This document shows positions 8,401 to 16,693 of a stretch of 32,857 bases of DNA, one piece after another (position 1 is the stretch's first letter; the number at the start of each line of letters is the position of its first letter). Location of the stretch: NCBI GenBank assembly GCA_017416795.1, contig JAFQBD010000045.1:1-32857 (forward strand), in the 5' to 3' direction. Source of the stretch: Bacillota bacterium (GTDB lineage Bacteria > Bacillota > Clostridia > Peptostreptococcales > Anaerovoracaceae). The translations under genes and the position numbers were made by a program. Below the pieces are notes generated by a model that had not been told where the DNA came from, ran no database searches, and saw only the letters and a list, made by a program, of their open reading frames with translations.

Positions 8401-11400
8401 GATGGTAACATCGATTACTGGACATGCGCCATATGTGAAAAATCCTTCTCTGATGAAGCATGTACTAAGGAAGTGACTGCTGAAGGTACAGTAGTTAAGG
8501 CTAAAGGCCACGAGCTTAAACACAATGAAGCAGTAGCAGCAACATGTACAGCAGGTGGTAACGACGAATACTGGTCATGCGAAGTTTGCAGCAAGCTTTT
8601 TGCAGATGCAGAAGGTAAGAACAGTATTGATGCGGTACCTGTAACTAAGGCTCTTGGTCACGATCTTGCTAAGATAGAAGCAGTAGCAGCAACATGTACA
8701 GAAGATGGTAATAAAGAATACTGGCTCTGTGGTACATGTGGCAAGATGTACGAAGATGAAGATTGTGATACGGAATTCACAACTATTCCTGTTTTGGAAA
8801 AAACAGGCCATACAGAAACTACTCTCAGACCGGTGAATCCAACATGTGATGAAACAGGACTGACAGCAGGAAAGAAATGTACTGTATGTGGAGAAATTAC
8901 TCTTGCACAGGAAGAAGTTCCATCTCTTGGCGGACATAAATGGGATAAAGGAACGGTAATCAAGCTTCCAGGCATGGTGAAGAACACATCTGGAGATTTG
9001 GAATATGCATCAGGTAAGATAAAGCATGTGTGTGAAAATACCGGATGTAAAGAAGAAAAAGAAGTAAAGCTTGATTGGGGTCAGATCAAGACATATGATG
9101 AATTTGTAACTAACCTTGAAATTCTGGAAGACTGGGCATTTGAATATGCCATAGATAATAATATCGAAGATCCTGCTGCACTTGTTATCAGATATGTGCG
9201 TACAGGCGTTGATAGATACAATTCAGGTTCATGGGAAATCATGGCAGGATTCGACAACACTAAATTTACTGACTATGTTACAACTAAGGAACTTGAAATC
9301 AACAATGCAGCAGCTACAGATGCTGACAAGGTAAATGTAACAGGTCTTAAGAACATCAGCAACTTTACATTGTACAACGATGACTATGTTGATTTCGGTC
9401 ATATGTTTGGAACGATTGATATCTCATATACAAATAAGACAAGTATCAATCATGCAGACGTTGCAGGATTCTTCGGAGATACTACTGACCTGCTGACAAC
9501 AGCTATCAACTTCGAAGTAAGAGGTACTGTCAAAGAAATGGTCAAAGATATCACTGATAATTATTTCCTCAAGGATGCTCACTGGGATGACAAGTTTGGT
9601 TATACAGACATGTTAGGCGACCTTGACGGATATTATCTCAATCGTGAGCTTCTTATGCAGGACTATGAAAAGGGAATGCTTACAGAACTGATAAAAGCAT
9701 ACTTTACAGAAGACCTGACAGAAGAAGAACGTGCAGCATATTATTTGACAAACAGACTTCAGTGCGGAAGTTCTAAGGCTGCAATAAGGGATGCTGTATA
9801 TACTGCATACTGTGGAAACTCAGTTATCGCTACTCTTGAAGGAACAAGAGACCTTAAGAATAAGGTTGAAGAAGATATCCTTAATGACTTAAGAAGGGCA
9901 GCATGCTATACAGTTGCAGACTACATATGTAACCTAGCCGGCGACTATACTGCAGATATTGAGAATGATTGCTATACAGTAACTTCGGAACAGTTCGCAA
10001 CACTTGCTCCGGGAATCACTCAGGAAATCAAGACTGCAGTTATGGATTACGTTGAGGATGGTCAGCCGGTGCAGTATGACATGAAATACTACATCGCAAC
10101 TGCTGACATCACAAGAGAAGATGTATCCATATATGCTAACTATCCTACAAGACCTATCGAAAAGGTAAAGGATGAAAATGGTAAAGACCAGTACGTATGG
10201 AGCAGAAAGACTGTATTAGAACAGGCACTGGCAGCTCAGGAAACATACGGAAACCCTGAAAGCGAACTTTACAAACCTAATTTCAATGTAGTTGCAAGTA
10301 CTAATGCTGACGGCTTTGATATGACAGGGGACAGCAGAGGTGAGCCGGGAGGTCTCCTCATCATGGATGGAGAAGAAATAGCTCCGATCACTAATAACGG
10401 GTTCTTTGGTATTCTTGAGGATGGAACAGCTGTTATCGGAACAGCAAATGAATATAACAACATCTATAGAGGAAAGATAAAAGAAGCTGTTGGTGGCTTT
10501 GGGTCGATGCTTGTAAAAGATGGTAAGATCGTAGCGACTTCAAGAGGCGGTTTCGCACCTAGAACTGCTGTAGGTATCACTGCATCAGGCAAGGTTGTTA
10601 TGATGGTACTTGATGGCAGACAGCCTGGTGGCGTATCAAATGGTGGCGATATGCTTGATATCGCGCATATCATGTATGAAGCAGGATGTGTAGAAGCTAT
10701 AAACCTTGACGGTGGTGGATCATCAACTTACGTTGCTAAGCAGCCGGGAGACGATGAGATCACGCTCGTCAGCAGCCCATCAGACGGATATCCTCGTGCA
10801 TTGGGATCATCACTGATGGCAGTATCAACAGCTAAATCATCGACTGTATTTGATCACGCTGTATTGAACGCACCTACAAACTGTATGACTGTAGGATCTG
10901 AAATGCAGATGACAGCAAGTGGTGTGACTTCTACGGGCAATGCTGTAGATATACCTGTTGGTGCTACATGGACAGTAAATGATGAAGATAAAGAAAAGGC
11001 TGCCATTTCTGCAGATGGTAAGCTAAAAGCACTGAAGACAGGTGCGGTTCATGTGAATCTGATGCTGGATGGCGTGCCTGTGGGCCAGAAGACTATCAAT
11101 GTAGTTATTCCTGACAAAATCACATTTACAAAGGCAAGTGTAGATGTGGTATATGAATCAAGTGTAACCCTGCCTATCAAGGCATACTATGAAGGTAAAG
11201 CTGTTACGATAAATGCCGGTGACTTCGAATTCACTGTAAGTGAAAAGGACGGAGTAAAGGCCGGTGAAATGTCAGGCCTTGACTTCATAGCAGGTGTTGC
11301 TGATACAGGCATCAGAAACTGCGTAGTAACTGCAGCAGTAAAAGAAAATAAGAATATTACAGCTAAAGTAACCGTTAAGTTATACAACCAGGGTGAAAAT

Positions 11401-14061
11401 ACATTTGACTTTGATAAGAAGACTGGCGGAAGCAAGGAATTCGCATGGTTACGTACAGTAACTAATGGTGGGAAAATAATAGAGTCAAAAGATGGTACGA
11501 CATATTATGCAGAAGACAAGAACTCACCAATGGAAACTGACTATGTATTCGCCATTGACATGACAGAAATCCCTATACCTGAAGTTCTGGAAGAGCTGAC
11601 AGATATGCTGCCTGGTAACGATGTTGAAGGTGCATGCGCATGGACATATCTGTGTAACCTGGCACAGCGTATCAGTGATATTTCAGAAGTAACTGCAACA
11701 GTTAAGATCGATGACAATTTCGAACTTGTTAATCCTGAAAAGATCACAGTGAAGAATGAATACTTCAAGCTGAAAGATGATGGAAGTGGTGTAGAATATG
11801 ATAAGGATACTAATACCCTTACATTAAGACTCAACTGGGTACGTCAATATTCACCTATCGATCTCGAAATGGCAGATCCTCTCTGCCTCGTAAATGGTAT
11901 TAAACTGATGCCTAGGAACGATGCAGATTGGGGAAGCGATAATACTATCAACGTGATCAACAAAGGTGACATAAGCTATGATGTATACATGAGAGCAAGT
12001 TCACTGTACACATTCTCTAATGACAAGGATAATCAGGCTAAATATGGACTGAAACCGTTCTCACGCAAATATATCGATAAGGATGGCGTAGAACAGTCAG
12101 AATCAGGTGGCGGATTCGGATCCACTTATAAGGAGTTTGCCGATTCATATACATTAGTAAAAGAAAAGACTGGTTGGATCGTAGAGGAAGGCGGCTGGAG
12201 ATACTATAAGGATGGCGAATATCTGACAGGAATCCAGCAGGTAAGAGAGCGTATAGATGGTCAATATAAGTCACTTTACTATGATTTCGGCACAGACGGC
12301 GTTATTAAGGGCAATGAAAAGAAGACATACTCAGGCTTGATCGTAAACGAAGGTATCGCAGGTAAGAAAACATATAGCTATGCAACTTACGGTGAACTGA
12401 CAGGTGGCTGGGTAAAGATCGGTGAAGATTGGCATTACTTCGATCCAACTGCAAAGGTTGCAGTTGAAGGTAAGCGTAAGATCGTAGTTAAATCACAGAG
12501 CCAGTCATCTGCGATAGATGCTAAACCTATTACTATCGAAGCAACTGTAGAATACGAATTCGATGATAAGGGTAAGGTAGTTGGCGACGGTACTTGGCTG
12601 ACAGACCAGTCAGGCAACAAGTATTACATGAACGGTACTTGGTTCGAAAATAAGGAGATGGACAACAAGACTTACTTCTACTATGGACCTGGATTCGTTT
12701 GCAGACAGTGGGGTGAAAAGGACGGCAAGAAGGTTTACTTCGCTATGGAAGGTCACCTGCTGAACAACAATATCGTTCGTATCAGAGAAGACTCCAACAG
12801 ACCTGCTATGTATCATATGTTCGATGAAAACGGATACTGGGTACAGATGTGCGAAGGCTTCGTTGAATGGAAGGGTTCAACATTCTACTATCCAACAGAA
12901 GAACAGCGTATGAGCGGTGAGTTCCCTGAAGACGTACAGGATTGGGATGCAGAAGGTGATGTTCTTAAATACGGACGTGCTATGGGACTGCAGAAAATCG
13001 ATGGCAAGTATTATTACTTCAAACCACATAAAGATGGTGAAGGATACGGTGGTATGCCTACAGGAAAGCGAACTGTAGAACACGGTATCGAAGGTGCATG
13101 TACTATCATAAACTTTGATAAGTCAAAAGGCGGATATGCTGTCGATGCCAATGGTAAGCCGTTGACAGATCTGACTCATGTAATGGTGAGCCATAAGGTA
13201 GAAAAAGCAACATTTACCGAAGACGGCGTTAAAGCAGGTACACATTGCACTAATTGTGGAGAAGGAAAAGAACATATTGCCGCTATAAAGTCAGTTACTT
13301 TGTCATATGACAGAATCAACTACAATGGTAAAGTGCAGAAGCCGGAAGTTAATGTTCTTGATAAAAACGGTGCAGCTATCACATCTTCCAACTACAGTGT
13401 TAAGTACGGAACAGGATGCAAAAATGTAGGAAGATACAAGGTGACTGTAACATTCAAGGGCAACTACAGCGGAACAAAGACTCTGTACTATACTATCGTA
13501 CCTAAAGCACCAACTTCAGCTACAGCCAGACTTAGAACAGTATCCGGCGGATACGATGATGTTTATTTCAGCTGGAAGAAGTCTACAGGTGCAAGCGGAT
13601 ACTATGTATACTACAAAAAATCAACAGCAACTAAGTATACTTATCTGACTGCAACTACTAAGACTACATACACTAAGAAGAACTTGTCAGATGGAGTTAA
13701 GTACACATTCCAGGTAATTCCTTACTACAAGAATGGTAGTACGAAGTACAAGTCAACTTCATCCAAGGTATCAAGCGTTTATACTCTGAAGAAAGTATCT
13801 ACGCCTAAGGTAGTTAAGAGTGGCACTAAGGTCAAGGTATCATGGACTAATATTGAAGGTGAAACAGGATATCAGATCTCAAGAGCTGCTAAGAAGTCAG
13901 GAACAAATATCGTTTCTACATTCAAGACAACTACAGGTAAATCTAAGACTGTGAAGGCTCAGAAGGGTAAGAAATTCTACTACAAAGTAAGAGCTTACAA
14001 GACTGTAAACGGTAAGAAAGTATTCGGACCATGGTCATATGTAAAAGGATTCAAGAGATAA
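5458..14061 (+). CDS. Giant secreted NAGPA-like phosphodiester glycosidase with Cys-rich, wall-binding-like and FnIII modules
   Basis: This encodes 2867 residues. ATG 5458 follows AAGGAG by 6 bases and opens a signal peptide (cleavage after about AYA, residue 29); the earlier TTG at 5440 was rejected. Order of modules: a divergent InlB B-repeat-like domain (about 195-275); a beta-rich region; nine Cys-rich repeats (about 750-1160); a mainly helical region; a phosphodiester glycosidase/NAGPA-type domain (about 1610-1795) with NNGFFG, PRTAVG, LDGRQPGG and NLDGGGSST (from about 1749); a Big_2-like domain; degenerate glucan/choline-binding-like YY/W repeats (about 2240-2445); one degenerate Cys-rich unit; a domain with YNGKVQKPEV; and two FnIII domains (about 2685-2867). 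NAGPA-family enzymes cleave sugar-phosphodiesters, so a wall or capsular glycopolymer substrate is plausible. There is no LPXTG motif. A strong terminator follows. Confidence 0.88.
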   Translation: MKVSAKKRFLAWITALLMVVTYMPALAYADDVNADPGVETTAVETEPAEEAVDANTANEATTDEDSGTAVASLGTVDLLDGKISIDNTGSSASLENGVVTVTAKAPATAIGKPETNYVTIYNETDSQAVLKFDYAASNFADFSETNSTGTYKKVLEAKDTDGDSVKLYITAGTVGSGNAVLEMSNFSLEAIADSYDITVKYNELGSVTADGESIASGTTKEVTHTDGIELTATPANGAEFLGWINGETCEFYTKEATYAINPTANETLEAVFINADSKAHYLVADKYLINDFKEATDKALGMSKKVVALMNDATLTAGEYEVPAGVTLLIPFDDKNTLYTDVPKGTHDAYKTPVAYRTLTMADGAKLIVNGAVSLSAMQYAANGGGRGSGAPTGDVSFLDLKKGSSVTVNDGAYLYAYGYIVGEGTVTAKDGATIFENFQIEDFRGGTATTNMAADNTLPVEGSEEGANHGVLPLSQYYVQNIEVPLTLEAGAVEYTYTSIFMENTLFGAAVAFISDRDAMFNLTSGNVTKSYDGSTDRLIVEGNGVMSLSPITVSLKDKNINSKEFELPINSNITVKISSGDVEINQDLALLPGSQIIIGDGATCALNNANVYVYDADQWSGYCGSSNKPIIPITYAPGKKYDREGKALEDAAVLVNGTLDASEGFIYTTTNSDFESKFGNIYSSGNGKIITVTGPEYYTYQYVQNDSSPYKNICILPATLKNEDGTYIQTLGEETAATYTYTEGVWVCNHKNEETVTKEPTCTEIGTKTVVCELGHEYKLTVPATGHVNTIKTAAKAATCTEDGNEAYWTCSDCGKMFLDSACTKETEDPSISMLNHDLTQHEAKAATCTGIGWDAYVSCGRCDYTTYKEIAALGHNAPKVEAKTPTCTVDGNKEYWYCDKCEVYFADKDFLTSYDGKPVIAAAHDMENFDEVPATCTEAGSRSGGKCKNCDYTEGAGVIAPLGHDKTRTAAKAATCTEDGNIDYWTCAICEKSFSDEACTKEVTAEGTVVKAKGHELKHNEAVAATCTAGGNDEYWSCEVCSKLFADAEGKNSIDAVPVTKALGHDLAKIEAVAATCTEDGNKEYWLCGTCGKMYEDEDCDTEFTTIPVLEKTGHTETTLRPVNPTCDETGLTAGKKCTVCGEITLAQEEVPSLGGHKWDKGTVIKLPGMVKNTSGDLEYASGKIKHVCENTGCKEEKEVKLDWGQIKTYDEFVTNLEILEDWAFEYAIDNNIEDPAALVIRYVRTGVDRYNSGSWEIMAGFDNTKFTDYVTTKELEINNAAATDADKVNVTGLKNISNFTLYNDDYVDFGHMFGTIDISYTNKTSINHADVAGFFGDTTDLLTTAINFEVRGTVKEMVKDITDNYFLKDAHWDDKFGYTDMLGDLDGYYLNRELLMQDYEKGMLTELIKAYFTEDLTEEERAAYYLTNRLQCGSSKAAIRDAVYTAYCGNSVIATLEGTRDLKNKVEEDILNDLRRAACYTVADYICNLAGDYTADIENDCYTVTSEQFATLAPGITQEIKTAVMDYVEDGQPVQYDMKYYIATADITREDVSIYANYPTRPIEKVKDENGKDQYVWSRKTVLEQALAAQETYGNPESELYKPNFNVVASTNADGFDMTGDSRGEPGGLLIMDGEEIAPITNNGFFGILEDGTAVIGTANEYNNIYRGKIKEAVGGFGSMLVKDGKIVATSRGGFAPRTAVGITASGKVVMMVLDGRQPGGVSNGGDMLDIAHIMYEAGCVEAINLDGGGSSTYVAKQPGDDEITLVSSPSDGYPRALGSSLMAVSTAKSSTVFDHAVLNAPTNCMTVGSEMQMTASGVTSTGNAVDIPVGATWTVNDEDKEKAAISADGKLKALKTGAVHVNLMLDGVPVGQKTINVVIPDKITFTKASVDVVYESSVTLPIKAYYEGKAVTINAGDFEFTVSEKDGVKAGEMSGLDFIAGVADTGIRNCVVTAAVKENKNITAKVTVKLYNQGENTFDFDKKTGGSKEFAWLRTVTNGGKIIESKDGTTYYAEDKNSPMETDYVFAIDMTEIPIPEVLEELTDMLPGNDVEGACAWTYLCNLAQRISDISEVTATVKIDDNFELVNPEKITVKNEYFKLKDDGSGVEYDKDTNTLTLRLNWVRQYSPIDLEMADPLCLVNGIKLMPRNDADWGSDNTINVINKGDISYDVYMRASSLYTFSNDKDNQAKYGLKPFSRKYIDKDGVEQSESGGGFGSTYKEFADSYTLVKEKTGWIVEEGGWRYYKDGEYLTGIQQVRERIDGQYKSLYYDFGTDGVIKGNEKKTYSGLIVNEGIAGKKTYSYATYGELTGGWVKIGEDWHYFDPTAKVAVEGKRKIVVKSQSQSSAIDAKPITIEATVEYEFDDKGKVVGDGTWLTDQSGNKYYMNGTWFENKEMDNKTYFYYGPGFVCRQWGEKDGKKVYFAMEGHLLNNNIVRIREDSNRPAMYHMFDENGYWVQMCEGFVEWKGSTFYYPTEEQRMSGEFPEDVQDWDAEGDVLKYGRAMGLQKIDGKYYYFKPHKDGEGYGGMPTGKRTVEHGIEGACTIINFDKSKGGYAVDANGKPLTDLTHVMVSHKVEKATFTEDGVKAGTHCTNCGEGKEHIAAIKSVTLSYDRINYNGKVQKPEVNVLDKNGAAITSSNYSVKYGTGCKNVGRYKVTVTFKGNYSGTKTLYYTIVPKAPTSATARLRTVSGGYDDVYFSWKKSTGASGYYVYYKKSTATKYTYLTATTKTTYTKKNLSDGVKYTFQVIPYYKNGSTKYKSTSSKVSSVYTLKKVSTPKVVKSGTKVKVSWTNIEGETGYQISRAAKKSGTNIVSTFKTTTGKSKTVKAQKGKKFYYKVRAYKTVNGKKVFGPWSYVKGFKR

Positions 14062-14077
14062 AAAACTTGATATAAAC

Positions 14078-14122
14078 AAAACAAGCGATTTGACAATGTC
14101 AGATCGCTTGTTTTCTTTTTTT
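14078..14122 (+). terminator. Rho-independent terminator after the 2867-aa gene
   Basis: A 12-bp stem (14078-14089 with 14103-14114, core ACAAGCGAT/ATCGCTTGT) is followed by TTCTTTTTTT. The loop has a further TGA/TCA pairing. It is nearly the same as the terminator at 16540. Confidence 0.9.
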
Positions 14123-14140
14123 GAACTTATTATGTATTTT

Positions 14141-14171
14141 TTAAAACAATATTCAAAATAAGGTGTATAAT
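14141..14171 (+). promoter_or_regulatory. Probable promoter of the transglutaminase-like gene
   Basis: There is a perfect TATAAT at 14166-14171. The -35 region is poor (TTAAAA 14141-14146, 19-bp spacing). It lies between the preceding terminator and the start at 14221. Confidence 0.5.
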
Positions 14172-14220
14172 AAAGGTGATTAAAACAGTGTCATTTTTAT
14201 TTGAATATTCGAGGTGCCAA

Positions 14221-16527
14221 ATGAAGAAAGTAATAAGCTATTTGATCACTATTATGATGATATTAACAATGATGCCATATGTTGCTTTCGCAGATAATGT
14301 GAGTGATCAAGCAGTAGGAGAAAACAAAACAAGTGAAGGTGTCATAACTTCTGATGTAGTTATAAATCCTATATACGAGGACATTATTGTTGACGAAGAT
14401 TTGGAACCTTTGAATAGTTTCAGTAATGATAGCATAAAGCCAAATACATCGTCTGATGATGAAGATGAAATCATATATGAGAATGGTATTGAGTTCGCTG
14501 CAGAATCGCTTAGAGAGCAAATGAAGGATAGAGCTAACGAAGCTGTTGTTTATTTGATGATCAGAAATTCAGATGTCAAAGATGTTGAGGAAGCGTGCCA
14601 TGAGCTTTTTAATATTGCCATAGAGCATACCGGAGTTCCGACTGAAGGTGATTATTTAGGATTCGTATGGCAAGGAATGAATTGCCAGATGGAATACTTT
14701 TTCGTAGGAAGTACTGCATTTGCAACTTACCGATATAAGATAAGTTATTATACTAATGCTTCTCAGGAAAACAAAGTAGATGTGGCAGTTAATAACCTGA
14801 AGAATGACTTGAATGTATCTAGCAAAAGTGACTATGAGAAAGTAAAAGCCATATATGACTATATGACTTCAAATATAAAGTACGACTATGAGAACCTGAA
14901 TGATGATTCATATAAGCTCAAACATACTGCATATGCGGCTTTGATAGATAAAACTGCGGTTTGTCAGGGATATGCCGTGTTATTCTACAGACTTGCACTT
15001 GAATGTGGTGTTGATGCGAGAGTCATAACCGGAAAATCGAATAATGAGAATCACGGATGGAATATAGTTAAGCTAGATGGCAAATATTATTATGTGGATG
15101 CCACATGGGATGCAGGAAATAGTGACTATAACTACTTCTTGAAAGGTTCTGATGATTTTGACGGTCATTTCAGTGACAGCAAATACAACGAAGCTTCATT
15201 CACATCTAAATACCCTATAGACAAAGCCAACTATGAACTGACTGTTGTTGAGAGTGGAAGCTGTGGGGAAAACTTGACATGGACTCTTGATGATCACGGT
15301 CTCTTATCGATTTCGGGATCAGGTGAAATGGATAACTATACAATGGAGGGTTACGAATATATTGTTGCCCCTCCTTGGGCATCATATAGGCATCAAATTA
15401 AGAGTGTCCTGATAAAAGAGGGTGTAACGAGTGTTGGTGATTATGCATTTAGGGATTATACTCAACTCACATCAATATCAATGCCTGATGGTTTGATCAG
15501 GGTTGGGAAATTTGCCTTTTATGGCAGTCAACATATTGTGGATACAGCAAGTAATATAATTTTACCTGACTCAGTTTGTCAGGTGGGCAGTCATGCTTTT
15601 CCAAGGACAATATATTCAGTTAGTATTTTGAACAAAGACTGTTCGTTTGAAGATGAAAGCTTTTTTGGAATAAATATAATATGTGGATTGAAAGAATCTA
15701 CAGCAGAAGCATATGCTGCTAAATATGGCTGTGAATTCTATGCGATTACAGCATGCACTGTGAAAGACCATGATTATGAGGCAGTAGTAACGGCACCAAC
15801 ATGTACAGAAAAAGGGTATACAACATATACATGTAAACGTGATCCTAAGCATACATATACCGATAAATTTGTAAACGCTATCGGACACAAATACAGTCCA
15901 TACAAAACAATAGATAAGGCTAAGTTTGGCAAGAACGGCGAACAGACAGCAACATGTACAGTATGTTCTGCTAAAGGTACTAAACCTATTGCAGCCCCTA
16001 AGACGATCAAGCTTTCATATGCTGAATACACATACAACGGCAAGATCAAGAAGCCTACTGTGAAGGCAGTATACGACAGCGAAGGCAATAAGATCAGCTC
16101 AGCTAATTACAAGGTATCTTACGCATCCGGACGCAAGAATGTAGGTAAGTACAAAGTCACTGTAACCTTCAACAAGAACAGTGCTGACTATGAAGGAAAG
16201 ATTGACACTACATTCAAGATCAACCCTAAGGGAACGACAATCTCAAGCCTGGCAAAGGTAAAGAAGGGCTTCACAGTCAAGTGGAAGAAGCAGACAGGAA
16301 AGATGGCGAAGACAAGGATCACAGGATACCAGTATCGCTACAGCACATCATCCAAGATGACAAATGCTACGATCAAGACAGTCAAGGGCTACGGTAAGAC
16401 AAGTGCTAAGAAGACAGGACTGAAAGCCAAGAAAACATACTATGTTCAGGTGAGAACATACAAGACAGTAAAGGGTGTTAAATACTACTCGCCATGGAGC
16501 AAGTATAAAAAGGTTAAGACTAAATAG
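14221..16527 (+). CDS. Secreted transglutaminase-like protein with BspA-type repeats and FnIII tail
   Basis: This encodes 768 residues. ATG 14221 has GAGGTG 4 bases upstream and starts a signal peptide ending near AFA/DN (residue 20). A transglutaminase-like cysteine-protease fold spans about 195-315: Cys248 in AVCQGYA, His278 in ENHGWN and Asp293 in YVDATWD form the expected Cys-His-Asp triad. Next come BspA-like leucine-rich features (about 345-500: IKEGVTSVGDYAFRD, then LTSISMPDGL), one complete Cys-rich repeat and a degenerate one, a domain with YNGKIKKPTV, and a basic FnIII-like domain at the end. Proteins of this type cross-link or cleave peptides outside the cell; the substrate is unknown. 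It has its own TATAAT box and is closed by a terminator, so it is probably monocistronic. Confidence 0.87.
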   Translation: MKKVISYLITIMMILTMMPYVAFADNVSDQAVGENKTSEGVITSDVVINPIYEDIIVDEDLEPLNSFSNDSIKPNTSSDDEDEIIYENGIEFAAESLREQMKDRANEAVVYLMIRNSDVKDVEEACHELFNIAIEHTGVPTEGDYLGFVWQGMNCQMEYFFVGSTAFATYRYKISYYTNASQENKVDVAVNNLKNDLNVSSKSDYEKVKAIYDYMTSNIKYDYENLNDDSYKLKHTAYAALIDKTAVCQGYAVLFYRLALECGVDARVITGKSNNENHGWNIVKLDGKYYYVDATWDAGNSDYNYFLKGSDDFDGHFSDSKYNEASFTSKYPIDKANYELTVVESGSCGENLTWTLDDHGLLSISGSGEMDNYTMEGYEYIVAPPWASYRHQIKSVLIKEGVTSVGDYAFRDYTQLTSISMPDGLIRVGKFAFYGSQHIVDTASNIILPDSVCQVGSHAFPRTIYSVSILNKDCSFEDESFFGINIICGLKESTAEAYAAKYGCEFYAITACTVKDHDYEAVVTAPTCTEKGYTTYTCKRDPKHTYTDKFVNAIGHKYSPYKTIDKAKFGKNGEQTATCTVCSAKGTKPIAAPKTIKLSYAEYTYNGKIKKPTVKAVYDSEGNKISSANYKVSYASGRKNVGKYKVTVTFNKNSADYEGKIDTTFKINPKGTTISSLAKVKKGFTVKWKKQTGKMAKTRITGYQYRYSTSSKMTNATIKTVKGYGKTSAKKTGLKAKKTYYVQVRTYKTVKGVKYYSPWSKYKKVKTK

Positions 16528-16539
16528 TAAGCAACATTC

Positions 16540-16577
16540 AAAACAAGCGATTTGACGATGTCAAGTCGCTTGTTTAT
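16540..16577 (+). terminator. Terminator after the transglutaminase-like gene
   Basis: The stem AAACAAGCGA (16540-16549) pairs with TCGCTTGTTT (16566-16575), with inner TTGAC/GTCAA pairing. It is nearly identical to the terminator at 14078. The T-run is short. Confidence 0.85.
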
Positions 16578-16590
16578 CATTTCGAAGATA

Positions 16591-16619
16591 TTGTACTTTA
16601 AAACAAATTACTGTATAAT
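16591..16619 (+). promoter_or_regulatory. Sigma-A promoter of the CotH-family gene
   Basis: TTGTAC (16591-16596) and TATAAT (16614-16619) are 17 bp apart, just after a terminator and 75 bp before the start codon. Confidence 0.8.
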
Positions 16620-16693
16620 TACTATAACTATGTATTATAGATCAGCTAGAATATTAGATAGTGTTTATTTCATTCAAGAAAGAGAAAGAGAAC

